A DNA stretch of 32,021 bases, taken from the NCBI GenBank assembly GCA_017695065.1, contig JADILZ010000078.1:1-32021 (forward strand), written 5' to 3'. This stretch comes from Candidatus Cryptobacteroides excrementipullorum (GTDB taxonomy: Bacteria; Bacteroidota; Bacteroidia; Bacteroidales; UBA932). Shown in pieces: positions 7,779 to 17,250 of this stretch. Position numbers and translations under genes: made by a program. The notes below the pieces were generated by a model. The model saw only the letters and a list, made by a program, of their open reading frames with translations. It was not told the origin of the DNA and did no database searches. The number at the start of each line of letters is the position of its first letter. Position 1 is the first letter of the stretch.

Positions 7779-9140
7779 CTAAAGGCTCATCTCCTCTCCG
7801 GAATAGAACCTGAGAAGGGCCCTGTTAAGTACGGCCATGTATTTGGCCTGGAGGAGCTGCTGCCTTGCACTTAGAAGGTTGTTCTTCTCTGTCAGGAGCT
7901 CCACGGTATTCTTCATTCCCTGTCCGAACTGCTCGCTGACAAGCTCGTAGCTGGTCATGGCACTCTCCACCTGTTCTTTAGCCGCGGTAAACTGCGCCTG
8001 AGAGCTGGTGGCGTCGAGCCACAGGCTTTCTATGGTCTGGTAGAGGTCCTTATGCGCCTGCCTGAGATCGAGCTCGCTGGAATGGTACTGCAGGCGTGCT
8101 TTCTCCACAGCGCTCTTGTTCTGTCTGTTGCTGAATATCGGTACGCTGAGCGTGAGTCCGATGGAATTGTTCCATCCGTTTCTGATCTGTTGTGTGAAAG
8201 TGAAGTCTGTTCCTGTTGTGTGATTTGTGCCTATCCCTGCGCTGAGGCTCAGGCTCGGCAGGAATCCCGCTTTCGCAATACCGATATTCAGTTCAGACAT
8301 TTCCATATTGAGTTTGCCGCTCTCTATTTCCGGCCTTGTGCCAAGGGCGGCTTCAAAGACAGTCTCCTTGTCGGGAATCAGGGCAAGGACATCATCGTCC
8401 CCGATTTCCGGAATGAACAGGTCCATCTCTTCTGTCTGGTCCAGTTCCAGAAGCTGCTTTAGCTGCAGCTTGTAATCCTGCAGGGTGGCTTCTGATGTCA
8501 CCAGCTGGTATTTGTCGCTGCTCACCTGGGCCTGGAGCTGGGCATAGTCCGCCCTTGATATGCTTCCCGCCTCCAGGAGCTGTTTCCCGCGCTCCATCTG
8601 TGCCTGGCTTACCTCGAGAGTGTTCCTGCTGACATTGACGGCTTCGGCCGCATAGAGAATCTGGACATAAGTCTGTGTGATGGACTCTTCTATGCTGTTG
8701 GCAGTGGCGTCAGTGTCCAGCATGGCTATCCTTGCGTTCAGTTCCTGCTGCTTTATGCTTTTCCTGTTCGCCCCGCCGCTGTACAGTGCCCAGTTGGCGT
8801 TAAGACCGTAATTCCCGGTATAGCTCGTACTGTTGTTGGAGTGCAGGATTTCTGTGCCGCTAACAGTACTGCTGGATTCCTGATAGGGCCTGTTTATAAG
8901 ACTGTGGGAAGTCGAAAAGGAAAGGCTCGGGAAAAGCGCGGATTTGGCTGTCTTTACATCGACTGCTGATGACTCCGCCGTTATCTCGCTCTGTTTCAAT
9001 GTAATGTTGTTTTCCAGAGCATAATCCAGACATGACTCAAGTGTCCATGTCTTACCGGATGTCTGTGCGGATGCCGGTACTGCCGCCACCAGCATAAGGG
9101 CAACGGCTATTCTTTCTGATAATTTCTGTATCGTTTCCAT
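7779..9140 (-). CDS. TolC-family outer-membrane efflux protein
   Basis: This 453-residue outer-membrane channel completes the tripartite pump. I used the ATG at 9140 (METIQKLSERIAVAL), which gives a normal signal peptide cleaved after ASAQ at about residue 26; an ATG seven codons upstream is less likely. Two homologous OEP repeats follow, each a long coiled-coil pair with small beta segments. The first runs about 30-235 (LESCLDYALENNITLKQSE). The second runs about 240-450 (GTRPEIESGKLNMEMSELNIGIAKAGFLPSLS). The C-terminus LLRFYSGEEMSL is typical of Bacteroidetes members. It is the first gene of the block, 76 bases ahead of the adaptor. No full-consensus promoter is evident upstream, which would fit activator-dependent expression but does not prove it. 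Confidence 0.93.
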   Translation of the reverse strand: METIQKLSERIAVALMLVAAVPASAQTSGKTWTLESCLDYALENNITLKQSEITAESSAVDVKTAKSALFPSLSFSTSHSLINRPYQESSSTVSGTEILHSNNSTSYTGNYGLNANWALYSGGANRKSIKQQELNARIAMLDTDATANSIEESITQTYVQILYAAEAVNVSRNTLEVSQAQMERGKQLLEAGSISRADYAQLQAQVSSDKYQLVTSEATLQDYKLQLKQLLELDQTEEMDLFIPEIGDDDVLALIPDKETVFEAALGTRPEIESGKLNMEMSELNIGIAKAGFLPSLSLSAGIGTNHTTGTDFTFTQQIRNGWNNSIGLTLSVPIFSNRQNKSAVEKARLQYHSSELDLRQAHKDLYQTIESLWLDATSSQAQFTAAKEQVESAMTSYELVSEQFGQGMKNTVELLTEKNNLLSARQQLLQAKYMAVLNRALLRFYSGEEMSL

Positions 9141-9443
9141 CTTGGCACTTTTACAAAACACCGGCGAATATATATGAATGCCGGACCAGCGCCAAAGGAT
9201 TTAGACATAACGACTGAATGTATCGACTAATTAAAGAATTGATAAAGCAGTACTGCCGTCCACGATCCAGTAAGTGGAAAAATATGTAACAAACAAAGTA
9301 TAGTTTCAATCATAGACCGAGCGAATACACCTGCTTCTCCCGCCGGAATTGACATTCACTGCTGATGCCGGCAGTGACTGGCGAAACAGACATGTACTGG
9401 ACATTAAAGGTAGAACTGACCGTTGACGGCACTACGGCTTATC
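9141..9443. other. Intergenic region upstream of the efflux block
   Basis: No gene is visible in these 303 bases. A 7-bp inverted repeat (TCACTGC at 9356-9362, GCAGTGA at 9371-9377, 8-base loop) follows the AraC-family gene on the minus strand. It lacks a T-run, so it is a weak terminator or an operator. I found no exact TTTG-N19-TAnnTTTG promoter for the pump operon. The closest minus-strand boxes deviate in the -7 TA. Confidence 0.5.
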
Positions 9444-10382
9444 TTATCTGAGCCTGCATACTGTTTCCTGCTTCTGCCTTTTCGGCCTTATCTGGGAAGG
9501 CAGCATTCCGAAATGCTGCTTGCAGAACGTCCCGAAGTGGGATGCAGAGGAGAAACCGAACTCGTCCGCTATTATCGAGAAGCCCTTGTCGGTATTCTTG
9601 ATTTCCCTCAGGACGAGCTCCGCCCGCCTTTCCTTGAGCCACTCGCCCGGAAGCTGTCCGAATTCCACCTTGAACCATCTCTGGAAGGTGGATATGGACA
9701 TGTTGGCCTTCGAGGCGAAAGTCTTCACATCCGGTATGTGCATATAGTTCCTGAGTATGAAGTCCTTGAAGTTATCCTTGTATCCGGGCGAAGGATACAC
9801 GAGATGGAAGAGCTCTTCCTTTGTGTAAAGGGTCACCAGCAGCATTATCAGTTCCTTCCGCTTCAGGTCATGGAATCCGGGACATCCGAGCCCGGAGTCA
9901 AGACTCTCCTTCAGAAGGCTGAAAAACTTGGACACAAGTGGTTTCGCATGCAGTATCCTGTAAGTCACCACAGCATCTGCGGCCGTAGCCTCTTTCTCTA
10001 TGTCTTTCAGGATATGATGTCCGCATGAAAGCATGTTCCTGGAAAAGATGCATGTGACTATATTTGAATCTGTAAGGGTCCTGCCATATAAGGATATGCT
10101 CGAAGGTATGAAAAGCATCGTCCCTTCCACCAGGATTTCCGGTGAAAGATGCCCTGCAGCGATTTCAAGGCTGCCTTCAGAGACATAGAGGAAAACGTTA
10201 TCACTCTGGTTTATATTTGAAATATCCGTATTTTTGTCAAACCTGTGTCCCTTGAACAGCGTAGCAACACCGCCACTGCAAAAGTGGCACTCGACACATT
10301 TATCGGCATATCCCATCAGCATATATGAATCCTTTTTTCCAGTTAGGGTTGCAAAATTATTAACTTCCATATAATCTGTCAT
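9444..10382 (-). CDS. AraC-family transcriptional regulator
   Basis: A cytoplasmic regulator of up to 312 residues. The C-terminal AraC/XylS DNA-binding domain (about 205-305) has two helix-turn-helix units: the first around VKTFASKANMSISTFQRWFK, the second around GFSIIADEFGFSSASHFGTFCKQ. The hallmark F-x-x-x-HFG-P layout is present, followed by a basic tail. The N-terminal part (about 20-200) has no family I can name; it begins with a Cys-rich patch (CVECHFCSGG). The start is uncertain. A TAATTTTG box (10359-10352) lies inside the 5' end of the open frame, and the ATG at 10322 has AAGGA just upstream, so the protein may be 292 residues. It sits upstream of the efflux block on the same strand and could regulate it, but nothing proves this. 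Confidence 0.88.
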   Translation of the reverse strand: MTDYMEVNNFATLTGKKDSYMLMGYADKCVECHFCSGGVATLFKGHRFDKNTDISNINQSDNVFLYVSEGSLEIAAGHLSPEILVEGTMLFIPSSISLYGRTLTDSNIVTCIFSRNMLSCGHHILKDIEKEATAADAVVTYRILHAKPLVSKFFSLLKESLDSGLGCPGFHDLKRKELIMLLVTLYTKEELFHLVYPSPGYKDNFKDFILRNYMHIPDVKTFASKANMSISTFQRWFKVEFGQLPGEWLKERRAELVLREIKNTDKGFSIIADEFGFSSASHFGTFCKQHFGMLPSQIRPKRQKQETVCRLR

Positions 10383-10679
10383 ATCATAATTGCAGCAAAA
10401 TATATCAAAATGTAAGCATAACCGGATATTTTTACAAGAAAAATGCCTGTCAGCGCATCAGAGTGCCGATTTGGAAGGTTCAATTTCATACCTGAAGCCT
10501 TTTCATCACACGCGGGCGCACTCTCAGCCGACTTGCCTTTACCGTTTGAATGGCATCCGGAAGATGATTCTTGTCCGGAATGTTGTGACCATCTGGCAAT
10601 ATTTTTTGTATTTTTGTATGATTTGACAGCATCCGCGAACTGTCCGTATTGATGAAATAAAACACTTAATATCCTTTTT
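10383..10679. other. Divergent intergenic region between the AraC-type and tricorn-like genes
   Basis: These 297 bases hold no convincing gene. Both neighbours are transcribed outward from here, so both promoters must lie here or just inside the AraC frame. A plus-strand TATTTTTG box (10609-10616) fits the -7 consensus. The nearest TTG (10583-10585) is 23 bases upstream, slightly too far, so this is only a candidate promoter for the protease gene. Confidence 0.4.
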
Positions 10680-13600
10680 ATGAAAAAAATTCTGATCACT
10701 GTTTCAGCCATGCTCCTTGCGGGGAGTGTATTCGCGGCTGATGACTCGCCGCTGTGGCTGAGGAAAAACTGCATCTCTCCTGACGGGAGCAAAATTGCGT
10801 TCTGCTATCAGGGCGACATCTATGTTGTTGATTCTGACGGAGGCAAGGCCGTACAGGTCACCAGCAACCCTTCTTATGATTCTGACCCGATATGGACACC
10901 TGACGGAAAAGGGATCGTTTTCAGCTCATACAGGGAGGGCAACAAGGACATATACATGACGTCCGCAGAAGGAGGCGCTCCGGTCAGGGTAACCGACTAT
11001 CCCGGGAACGAGACCCCTATGTATGTGCTGCCTGACGGCAGGGTCGTTTTTACGGCCAACCTGATGCAGGATGCGGAATATGACGGTTTTCCGGGCAGTT
11101 CCGCACAGTTATATACGGTAGGCCGCGAAGGAGGGAGGCCGGAATATGTCACATCCCTCCCTGTATCAGGCATAAGCGTGAACAAAGACAACGTGGTCCT
11201 GTATGAAGACTGGAAAGGTTATGAGGACAATTTCAGGAAGCACCACACATCTTCCGTAACAAGGGACATCTGGGTGTACAGGCCTTCGTCCGGGCAGACC
11301 GGGTTCGGGATTGACGGGAAAGGCTCTTTCGAGAAGCTCTCGACTTTCAACGGCGAGGACAGGAATCCGGTTTTCGCCGCAGACGGGGACACCTATTATT
11401 ATTTAAGCGAGAAGAGCGGAAGTTTCAATATCTACAGGAGCTCGCTCTCCAACCCGTCCGAGTCCGTGCAGATAACCCACAACACCACCCATCCGGTAAG
11501 ATACATCTCAGTGGCAGGCAACGGTACGATTTCCTTCTCGTACAACGGCGAGCTTTACACTGTCAGAGACGGGCAGGAGCCTGAGAAGGTGAACATCAGC
11601 ATTGTATCGGACAAACTCGAAAGAGAGAACATAATCACCTATTTTTCAAGCGGATCGAATGACCTGGCTGTCTCCCCGAACGGGAAAGAAGTGGCAATAA
11701 TCCTGAGAGGGGACGTGTTCGTGACTTCAGTGGACTATAACACCACCAGGAGAATCACCGACACTCCGGAGCAGGAAAGGAACCTGAGCTTCTCCGAGGA
11801 CGGCAGGACACTGTACTATTCTTCAGAGCGCGACGGACATTGGGGAATCTATGCGACATCCCTTTCTGACAAGGATGACAAATACTTCACATACAGCGTG
11901 AAGATGGAGGAAAAGATGGTCACCGACCCTGGCCAGACATGCTTCCAGCCGCAGGTGTCACCTGACGGGAAATGGCTGGCGTTCCTCAGGGACAGGACCG
12001 AGCTCGTGGTGAAGAACATCAAGAGCGGGAAAGAGAAGTCACTGCACAAGAACGTAAACTACTCATACTCCGACGGCGACCAGAGCTTCGCATGGAGTCC
12101 TGACAGCAAGTACCTGCTGTGCAACTGGCAGGCTGACGGAGGGTGGAACAACGAGGATATCGCCCTCATAGACGTTGAGAGCGGGGAAATCACGGATCTG
12201 ACCGAAAGCGGTTATACTGACGGGAATTTCAGATGGGCCCTCGGCGGGAAGGCGATGACATGGATGTCAGACAGGGCCGGATACAGAAGCCATGGAAGCT
12301 GGGGCGCGGAATATGACGTATATGCCATGTTCTTCGACGGCAAGGAGTTCTACAAGTTCACCAGGGACAAGGAAAGCGACGAGATGGAGACCCTGCTGAC
12401 TGACGAGAAAGAGGCAAAGAAAGAGGAGAAGCAGGAGGCCAAGGATTCGGCAAAAGTAGAGAAAGGCGCCGAGAAGCTCGTCCTCGACCTCGACAACAGG
12501 GCTGACAGGATAGTCCGCCTGACCAGGTTCTCCGGAAGGCTCGGGGACCATTACATGAATGCAGACGGAAGCAAGCTGTACTACATGACAAGGCTTGAGA
12601 AAAGCTATGACCTCTGTGTCCTCGACATAAAGGAGGGAAGCATCAATGTATTGGCAAAAGGCCTTTTCGGCTCGATCTATCCGACAAAAGACGACAAATC
12701 TTTCTATGTGCTGAGCGGACGTGGGATAATCAAGGTGGACATGGCTTCAGGGTCACAGAAGAACATTTCCTTCTCCGGTGAATTCAACTACAGGCCGTCC
12801 AAGGAAAGGGAATACATTTTCGACCATATATGGAAGCAGGTGGCTGACAAGTTCTATGACAAGGACATACACGGTATAGACTGGGCGATGTACAGGGATG
12901 CCTACAGCCGTTTCCTCCCATATATCAACAACAATTTCGACTTCCAGGAGATGCTCTCCGAACTGCTCGGTGAACTGAACGGATCCCATACAGGGGCAAG
13001 GTACTATGCTTCCGTATCCGGGAATATCGGCAAGCTCGGATTCATTCCAGATTATTCATACAGCGGTGACGGCCTGAAAATAGCCGAAGTGCTTGCCGGG
13101 GGGCCTCTTTCAATAGTTGACCCGGAGATAAAGGCCGGGGATGTTATCGAGGCAATCGACGGGAAGGCCATTAAGGCTGGAGAGAACTGGATTCCTCTCC
13201 TTTCGATGAAGGCCGGAGACAAGGTGCTGGTCACTGTAAAGAAGAACGGGAAGAAGAGCGAGGACATATATGTGGAAGCCGGATACAGCGACTACACACA
13301 GCTTTACAGGAGATGGGTAAGGCAGAGAGAGGAGATGGTAGAGAAGCTTTCAGGCGGAAGAGTCGGATATGTACATGTGGCCGGCATGGATTCGGACAGT
13401 TTCCGCGAGGTATATTCCAAGCTGCTCGGCAAGTTCAGGACTGCGGAAGCCGTAATCGTGGACACAAGGCACAATGGAGGAGGATGGCTTCATGACGACC
13501 TCGCCACACTGCTTGACGGCAAGGCCTATATCAGGTTTGAGCCGAGGGGCCAGTATATCGGCACAGAGCCGTACAGCAAGTGGACCAAACCGTCCTGCGT

Positions 13601-13922
13601 GCTCATCGGTGAGGACAACTACTCCGACGCCAGCGGTTTCCCTTATGTCTACAAGACACTCGGAATAGGAAAGCTCATAGGTGCCCCGGTACCGGGTACA
13701 ATGACGGCGGTATGGTGGGAGCAGCAGATTGACCCTACCATCATCTTCGGAATACCACAGGTTGGAGCTATCGGAGTGAAAGAGGGCCGTTACCTGGAAA
13801 ACATGCAGGTGGAACCGGACATCCTGGTGTACAACGACCCTGCGTCCGTGCTGAACGGAGAGGACAGACAGCTTGAAGCTGCCGTAAAGGAAATGCTCAA
13901 GGAAATCGGGGCTGCAGAATAG
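10680..13922 (+). CDS. Tricorn-like protease, S41 family, with beta-propeller and PDZ domains
   Basis: Exported protein of 1080 residues resembling archaeal tricorn protease, which degrades peptides to short fragments. A signal peptide (1-20, ending SVFAAD) precedes a large N-terminal beta-propeller region of WD40/TolB-like repeats (recurring SPDGxxIAF-type units, about 25-560). Next is a Lys/Glu-rich linker (about 575-600), a C1-type helical region, a PDZ domain (about 775-860) and the S41 peptidase core. Likely active-site residues by family alignment are H770 (ELNGSHTG), S982 (DNYSDASGF) and E1040 (YLENMQVEPD). All motifs are intact, so the enzyme is probably active, likely in the periplasm. 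The gene stands alone with a strong terminator after it. Bacteroidetes homologues of this size are common; their substrates are poorly known. Confidence 0.93.
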   Translation: MKKILITVSAMLLAGSVFAADDSPLWLRKNCISPDGSKIAFCYQGDIYVVDSDGGKAVQVTSNPSYDSDPIWTPDGKGIVFSSYREGNKDIYMTSAEGGAPVRVTDYPGNETPMYVLPDGRVVFTANLMQDAEYDGFPGSSAQLYTVGREGGRPEYVTSLPVSGISVNKDNVVLYEDWKGYEDNFRKHHTSSVTRDIWVYRPSSGQTGFGIDGKGSFEKLSTFNGEDRNPVFAADGDTYYYLSEKSGSFNIYRSSLSNPSESVQITHNTTHPVRYISVAGNGTISFSYNGELYTVRDGQEPEKVNISIVSDKLERENIITYFSSGSNDLAVSPNGKEVAIILRGDVFVTSVDYNTTRRITDTPEQERNLSFSEDGRTLYYSSERDGHWGIYATSLSDKDDKYFTYSVKMEEKMVTDPGQTCFQPQVSPDGKWLAFLRDRTELVVKNIKSGKEKSLHKNVNYSYSDGDQSFAWSPDSKYLLCNWQADGGWNNEDIALIDVESGEITDLTESGYTDGNFRWALGGKAMTWMSDRAGYRSHGSWGAEYDVYAMFFDGKEFYKFTRDKESDEMETLLTDEKEAKKEEKQEAKDSAKVEKGAEKLVLDLDNRADRIVRLTRFSGRLGDHYMNADGSKLYYMTRLEKSYDLCVLDIKEGSINVLAKGLFGSIYPTKDDKSFYVLSGRGIIKVDMASGSQKNISFSGEFNYRPSKEREYIFDHIWKQVADKFYDKDIHGIDWAMYRDAYSRFLPYINNNFDFQEMLSELLGELNGSHTGARYYASVSGNIGKLGFIPDYSYSGDGLKIAEVLAGGPLSIVDPEIKAGDVIEAIDGKAIKAGENWIPLLSMKAGDKVLVTVKKNGKKSEDIYVEAGYSDYTQLYRRWVRQREEMVEKLSGGRVGYVHVAGMDSDSFREVYSKLLGKFRTAEAVIVDTRHNGGGWLHDDLATLLDGKAYIRFEPRGQYIGTEPYSKWTKPSCVLIGEDNYSDASGFPYVYKTLGIGKLIGAPVPGTMTAVWWEQQIDPTIIFGIPQVGAIGVKEGRYLENMQVEPDILVYNDPASVLNGEDRQLEAAVKEMLKEIGAAE

Positions 13923-13948
13923 CCGCTTTGCCGACCGTACAATAAAGG

Positions 13949-13983
13949 AAAATGCCAGATTCCAAGTAAATCTGGCATTTTTT
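13949..13983 (+). terminator. Rho-independent terminator after the tricorn-like gene
   Basis: A 12-13 bp stem (AAATGCCAGATT with AATCTGGCATTT) closes a 7-base loop and is followed by a run of T. It begins 27 bases after the stop codon at 13922. A TATATTTG box (13986-13993) directly follows and could serve the next operon, but it lacks a good -33 partner. Confidence 0.9.
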
Positions 13984-14094
13984 ATTATATTTGCCCCGCA
14001 CATATACTGCACAGGACCCCGGCAATGTGAGTTGACAGGAATCATTTGCATTGTCACTGTTTCTGCGTATATTTACCTTTCAAATCGGATTCTT

Positions 14095-14823
14095 ATGGAC
14101 AGCAAGATCGTTATAATACCTACATATAACGAAAAGGAGAACATCGCGAAAATCATCAGGGCGGTTTTCGCACTTGAGGGAGATTATCACATACTGGTAA
14201 TAGATGACGGCTCCCCTGACGGGACGGCACAGATAGTGGAACAGCTGAGAAAGGAATTCCCAGAGAGGCTTTCATTAATCCAAAGACCTGGAAAACAAGG
14301 ACTTGGAACAGCCTATATAACAGGATTCAAGTGGTCGGTAGAACATGGATACGACTTCATTTTCGAAATGGATGCCGATTTTTCCCACAACCCTGAAGAC
14401 CTCCCGAAACTGTACCGTACATGCCTGGAAGGGGCAGATCTTGCCATCGGCTCCAGGTACTGCGACGGCATCAGCGTGATCAACTGGCCTATAGGAAGGG
14501 TCATAATGTCCTACTATGCATCTGTCTATGTGCGCAAAGTCCTTGGCCTGCCGGTGTATGACACCACTGCCGGGTTCAAGTGCTACAGGCGCAAGGTCCT
14601 CCAGACCATTGATCTGGACAACGTGAGGATGAAAGGCTACGGGTTCCAGATCGAGATGAAATACACCACTTACAAGCTCGGGTTCAGGATTGCGGAAGTT
14701 CCGATCATTTTCGTGGACAGGAAGGAGGGCACGTCGAAAATGAGCAGCGGGATTTTCGGGGAAGCTTTCTGGGGTGTCCTGAAGATGAAGATGCGCAAAA
14801 TAAAGCCAAGAAAGATCATATGA
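14095..14823 (+). CDS. Glycosyltransferase family 2, polyprenol-monophosphomannose (DPM1-like) synthase
   Basis: A cytoplasmic-face GT-A glycosyltransferase of 242 residues. Family knowledge predicts transfer of a sugar from a nucleotide donor to a polyprenyl phosphate, giving a lipid-linked donor for glycan or protein modification. It has VIIPTYNEKENI at the N-terminus, DDGSPDG (37-43), the metal-binding DAD (93-95) in EMDADFSHNPEDL, and the DPM1-typical stretches GSRYCDG and GYGFQIEMKY. There is no C-terminal membrane domain, so it is the short, single-domain type. The ATG at 14095 begins the conserved beta strand; the frame is open further upstream without conserved content. Its stop overlaps the dihydroorotase start (ATGA at 14820), so the two are co-translated. 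Confidence 0.92.
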   Translation: MDSKIVIIPTYNEKENIAKIIRAVFALEGDYHILVIDDGSPDGTAQIVEQLRKEFPERLSLIQRPGKQGLGTAYITGFKWSVEHGYDFIFEMDADFSHNPEDLPKLYRTCLEGADLAIGSRYCDGISVINWPIGRVIMSYYASVYVRKVLGLPVYDTTAGFKCYRRKVLQTIDLDNVRMKGYGFQIEMKYTTYKLGFRIAEVPIIFVDRKEGTSKMSSGIFGEAFWGVLKMKMRKIKPRKII

Positions 14824-16268
14824 ATGCCGGAAGCACCAATTTCATACTGCACAATGCCACGATAGCCACCGGAGAAGGTGTCAGGACAGGAAGCGTGGCC
14901 GTTTGCGGGGAGAGAATCAGCCATGTCTGGTACCCAGACACGGACGGGACAGTGGAGTTCTGCGGGGAAAGGACAGCATATTCAGGGCTCCCGGACGCGT
15001 TCCGCCGGCAATTCCCTGAAGCCGGAGTGCATGATCTCACAGGCAAGACACTGATGGCCGGAGGCATTGATGCACATGTACATTTCAGGGAACCGGGAAT
15101 GACAGAGAAGGCAGATATAGGGACAGAATCCCTGGCGGCGCTGCTGGGCGGAGTCACATCCTTCATGGATATGCCCAACACAAACCCGCCTACAGTCTCG
15201 GCCGGACGCCTTGCGGACAAACTCTCCGCTGCAGCCGGAAGATCATGGGCCAACTATGGTTTCCACATAGGCGCCACCAACACCAATCTCCCTGAGATAG
15301 AACAGATTATAAAAAATGACAATCCTGAATCCGGAAAACCCGGTCCAGAGGATTTCGGCGGCATCAAGGTGTTCATGGGCTCATCTACAGGTAACATGCT
15401 CGTGGACAATGCGGCAGCCCTTGAAGGCATCTTCCGGGCAAAGGGCAAGGAAGTCCTGGTCCACTGCGAAGACGAACAGATAATACGGGAGAATCTCAGG
15501 GCCGCGCATGAAAAATACGGGGATGACATCCCGTTCCGCATGCATGAAGAAATCCGCAGCAGGAAGGCATGCATCAGGTCCGCATCAAAGGCGCTCGAGA
15601 TGGCAATGGACTGCGGCACAAGGCTGCATCTCCTGCATGTCAGCACTGCAGAAGAGATAGAGATGGTGCGGGCTGCAAAACAGATCAACGCCGAGATAAC
15701 CGCAGAGACAAGCATCAACTACCTCTGGTTCTGTGACAAGGACTATGAAACTGCAGGAAGCAAGGTGAAATGCAACCCGTCCATCAAGACATCCAGGGAC
15801 AGGGATGCCCTTCGGGAGGCGCTGAGAAACGGACTGATCGACACAGTCGGGACAGACCATGCCCCTCATCTCGAAAACGAGAAATGCAGGCCATACATGA
15901 CTGCACCTTCAGGAATCCCGTCCATCCAGCAGAGCCTTCCGGTACTTCTCACCATAGCCTGCATGGAGGACATACCCCTCAGCAGGATAGCGTCCGTATT
16001 TTCAGAAAATATTTCCAGGATACTTGGCATAGAGGACAGAGGCACGATAAAGGCCGGGAACTATGCTGACCTGGTGATTGTGGACACAGACAAGGAATTC
16101 ACAGTGGACAGGGCAGGACTCAGATACAAGTGCGGATGGACCCCATACGAAGGCGCCGTCCTGAAAGGATGGATAGAGACAGTGTATGTAAACGGGGTGA
16201 AAGCGGTGGCAGACGGCCGCCCGTGCAGCACGGTACCTTCCGGAAAGAAACTTACATTCAAAAAATAG
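14820..16268 (+). CDS. pyrC: Dihydroorotase (amidohydrolase superfamily)
   Basis: Catalyses the reversible ring closure of N-carbamoyl-aspartate to dihydroorotate, the third step of de novo pyrimidine synthesis. The 482-residue protein has the metal-binding motif DAHVHFREPG (H86, H88), the substrate-binding MPNTNPPT, GIKVFMGSSTG, LLHVSTAEE and the catalytic GTDHAPH with D346. The C-terminal DRGTIKAGNYADLVIVD belongs to the composite amidohydrolase beta-sandwich. It is somewhat longer than common 420-450 residue enzymes, partly through an N-terminal insertion at about 38-70 (PDTDGTVEFCGERT...). It is the middle gene of a tight three-gene run. Allantoinase is a relative, but the motif set favours dihydroorotase. 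Confidence 0.9.
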   Translation: MNAGSTNFILHNATIATGEGVRTGSVAVCGERISHVWYPDTDGTVEFCGERTAYSGLPDAFRRQFPEAGVHDLTGKTLMAGGIDAHVHFREPGMTEKADIGTESLAALLGGVTSFMDMPNTNPPTVSAGRLADKLSAAAGRSWANYGFHIGATNTNLPEIEQIIKNDNPESGKPGPEDFGGIKVFMGSSTGNMLVDNAAALEGIFRAKGKEVLVHCEDEQIIRENLRAAHEKYGDDIPFRMHEEIRSRKACIRSASKALEMAMDCGTRLHLLHVSTAEEIEMVRAAKQINAEITAETSINYLWFCDKDYETAGSKVKCNPSIKTSRDRDALREALRNGLIDTVGTDHAPHLENEKCRPYMTAPSGIPSIQQSLPVLLTIACMEDIPLSRIASVFSENISRILGIEDRGTIKAGNYADLVIVDTDKEFTVDRAGLRYKCGWTPYEGAVLKGWIETVYVNGVKAVADGRPCSTVPSGKKLTFKK

Positions 16269-16271
16269 TAC

Positions 16272-17213
16272 ATGAAACGCAGCATACTGAAGAAGAACGG
16301 ACTTGACAACAACTCTAAAGTACTTATATACACAGTCTCCCTGTTTGCAATCATCCTGTGGGGCATATCATATATCTGGACCAACAGGCTGATCTCGCTG
16401 GACATCCCGGTCACATATTTCGTATTCGTGAGAATACTGCTCGCAGGATTCGTGCTCTTCTTACTTAATGCAGCAAGCGGAAAAATCACAAGAATCCGCA
16501 GGAAGGACCTTCCGAAGTTCCTTCTTCTGGCGTTTTTCGAGCCGTTCATCTATTTCATCTGCGAATCCTACGGGGTGAAACAGACAGGCTCCCCTACCCT
16601 GAGTGCCATGATAATTGCCACCATACCGATATTCTCGGTCGGTGCCGGTGTCCTGTTCTTCAGGGAGAAGGTCAATGCCGTCAACATCACCGGCATCCTT
16701 CTCTCCCTCATCGGCATAGTGCTGGTAGTCATGAGCAAAGGAGAGCTCGGCAAACATTTCATATTCGGAATCGTGCTCCTTCTCATAGCTGTCCTGAGCG
16801 AAGTGGGCCATGCATCAGTGACAAAGAGCCTTTCAGGCAACTATTCAAGTCAGGTGATTGTCATGTACCAGTTCCTGATAGGGTCCGTGTATCTCTTTCC
16901 CCTTTTCCTGTTCAAGGGACTTGACGGATTCTCTTCAAGGTTCCTCTCAGCCGATGTGTGGTATCCCATCATCTGCCTCGCCGTACTGTGCTCAAGCCTG
17001 GCATTCTCACTGTGGGTCAGCACAATCAAAAGCCTCGGGGTGGCCAAATCAAGCATTTTCTCGGCACTGATTCCGGTCGTGTCCGCCATAGCGGCATGTC
17101 TCCTCGGACAGGAAGACCTCAATCTCAGACAGTTCATAGGCATAGCTATATCCGCTGTCGGGGTGGTGCTTTCACAATATACCGGAAAAGAAGGGAGGGC
17201 AAAAGCAGCCTGA
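16272..17213 (+). CDS. EamA/DMT-superfamily membrane permease
   Basis: An integral inner-membrane protein of 313 residues with about ten hydrophobic helices in two homologous halves of five (about 17-165 and 170-305), the EamA arrangement. Helix 1 contains ILWGISYIWT. The motif FFREKVNAVNITGILLSLIGIVLV closes the first half, and the second half ends with IGIAISAVGVVLSQYT. Members export or import small metabolites, and the substrate cannot be predicted. The gene follows pyrC by 3 bases, so the two are co-transcribed. It converges on the barrel-protein gene (stop at 17251) with only 37 bases between them and no clear terminator. Confidence 0.9.
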   Translation: MKRSILKKNGLDNNSKVLIYTVSLFAIILWGISYIWTNRLISLDIPVTYFVFVRILLAGFVLFLLNAASGKITRIRRKDLPKFLLLAFFEPFIYFICESYGVKQTGSPTLSAMIIATIPIFSVGAGVLFFREKVNAVNITGILLSLIGIVLVVMSKGELGKHFIFGIVLLLIAVLSEVGHASVTKSLSGNYSSQVIVMYQFLIGSVYLFPLFLFKGLDGFSSRFLSADVWYPIICLAVLCSSLAFSLWVSTIKSLGVAKSSIFSALIPVVSAIAACLLGQEDLNLRQFIGIAISAVGVVLSQYTGKEGRAKAA

Positions 17214-17250
17214 CGGCGCCTCTGCCCTTCCTTGAACTCTGTACGTGAAC

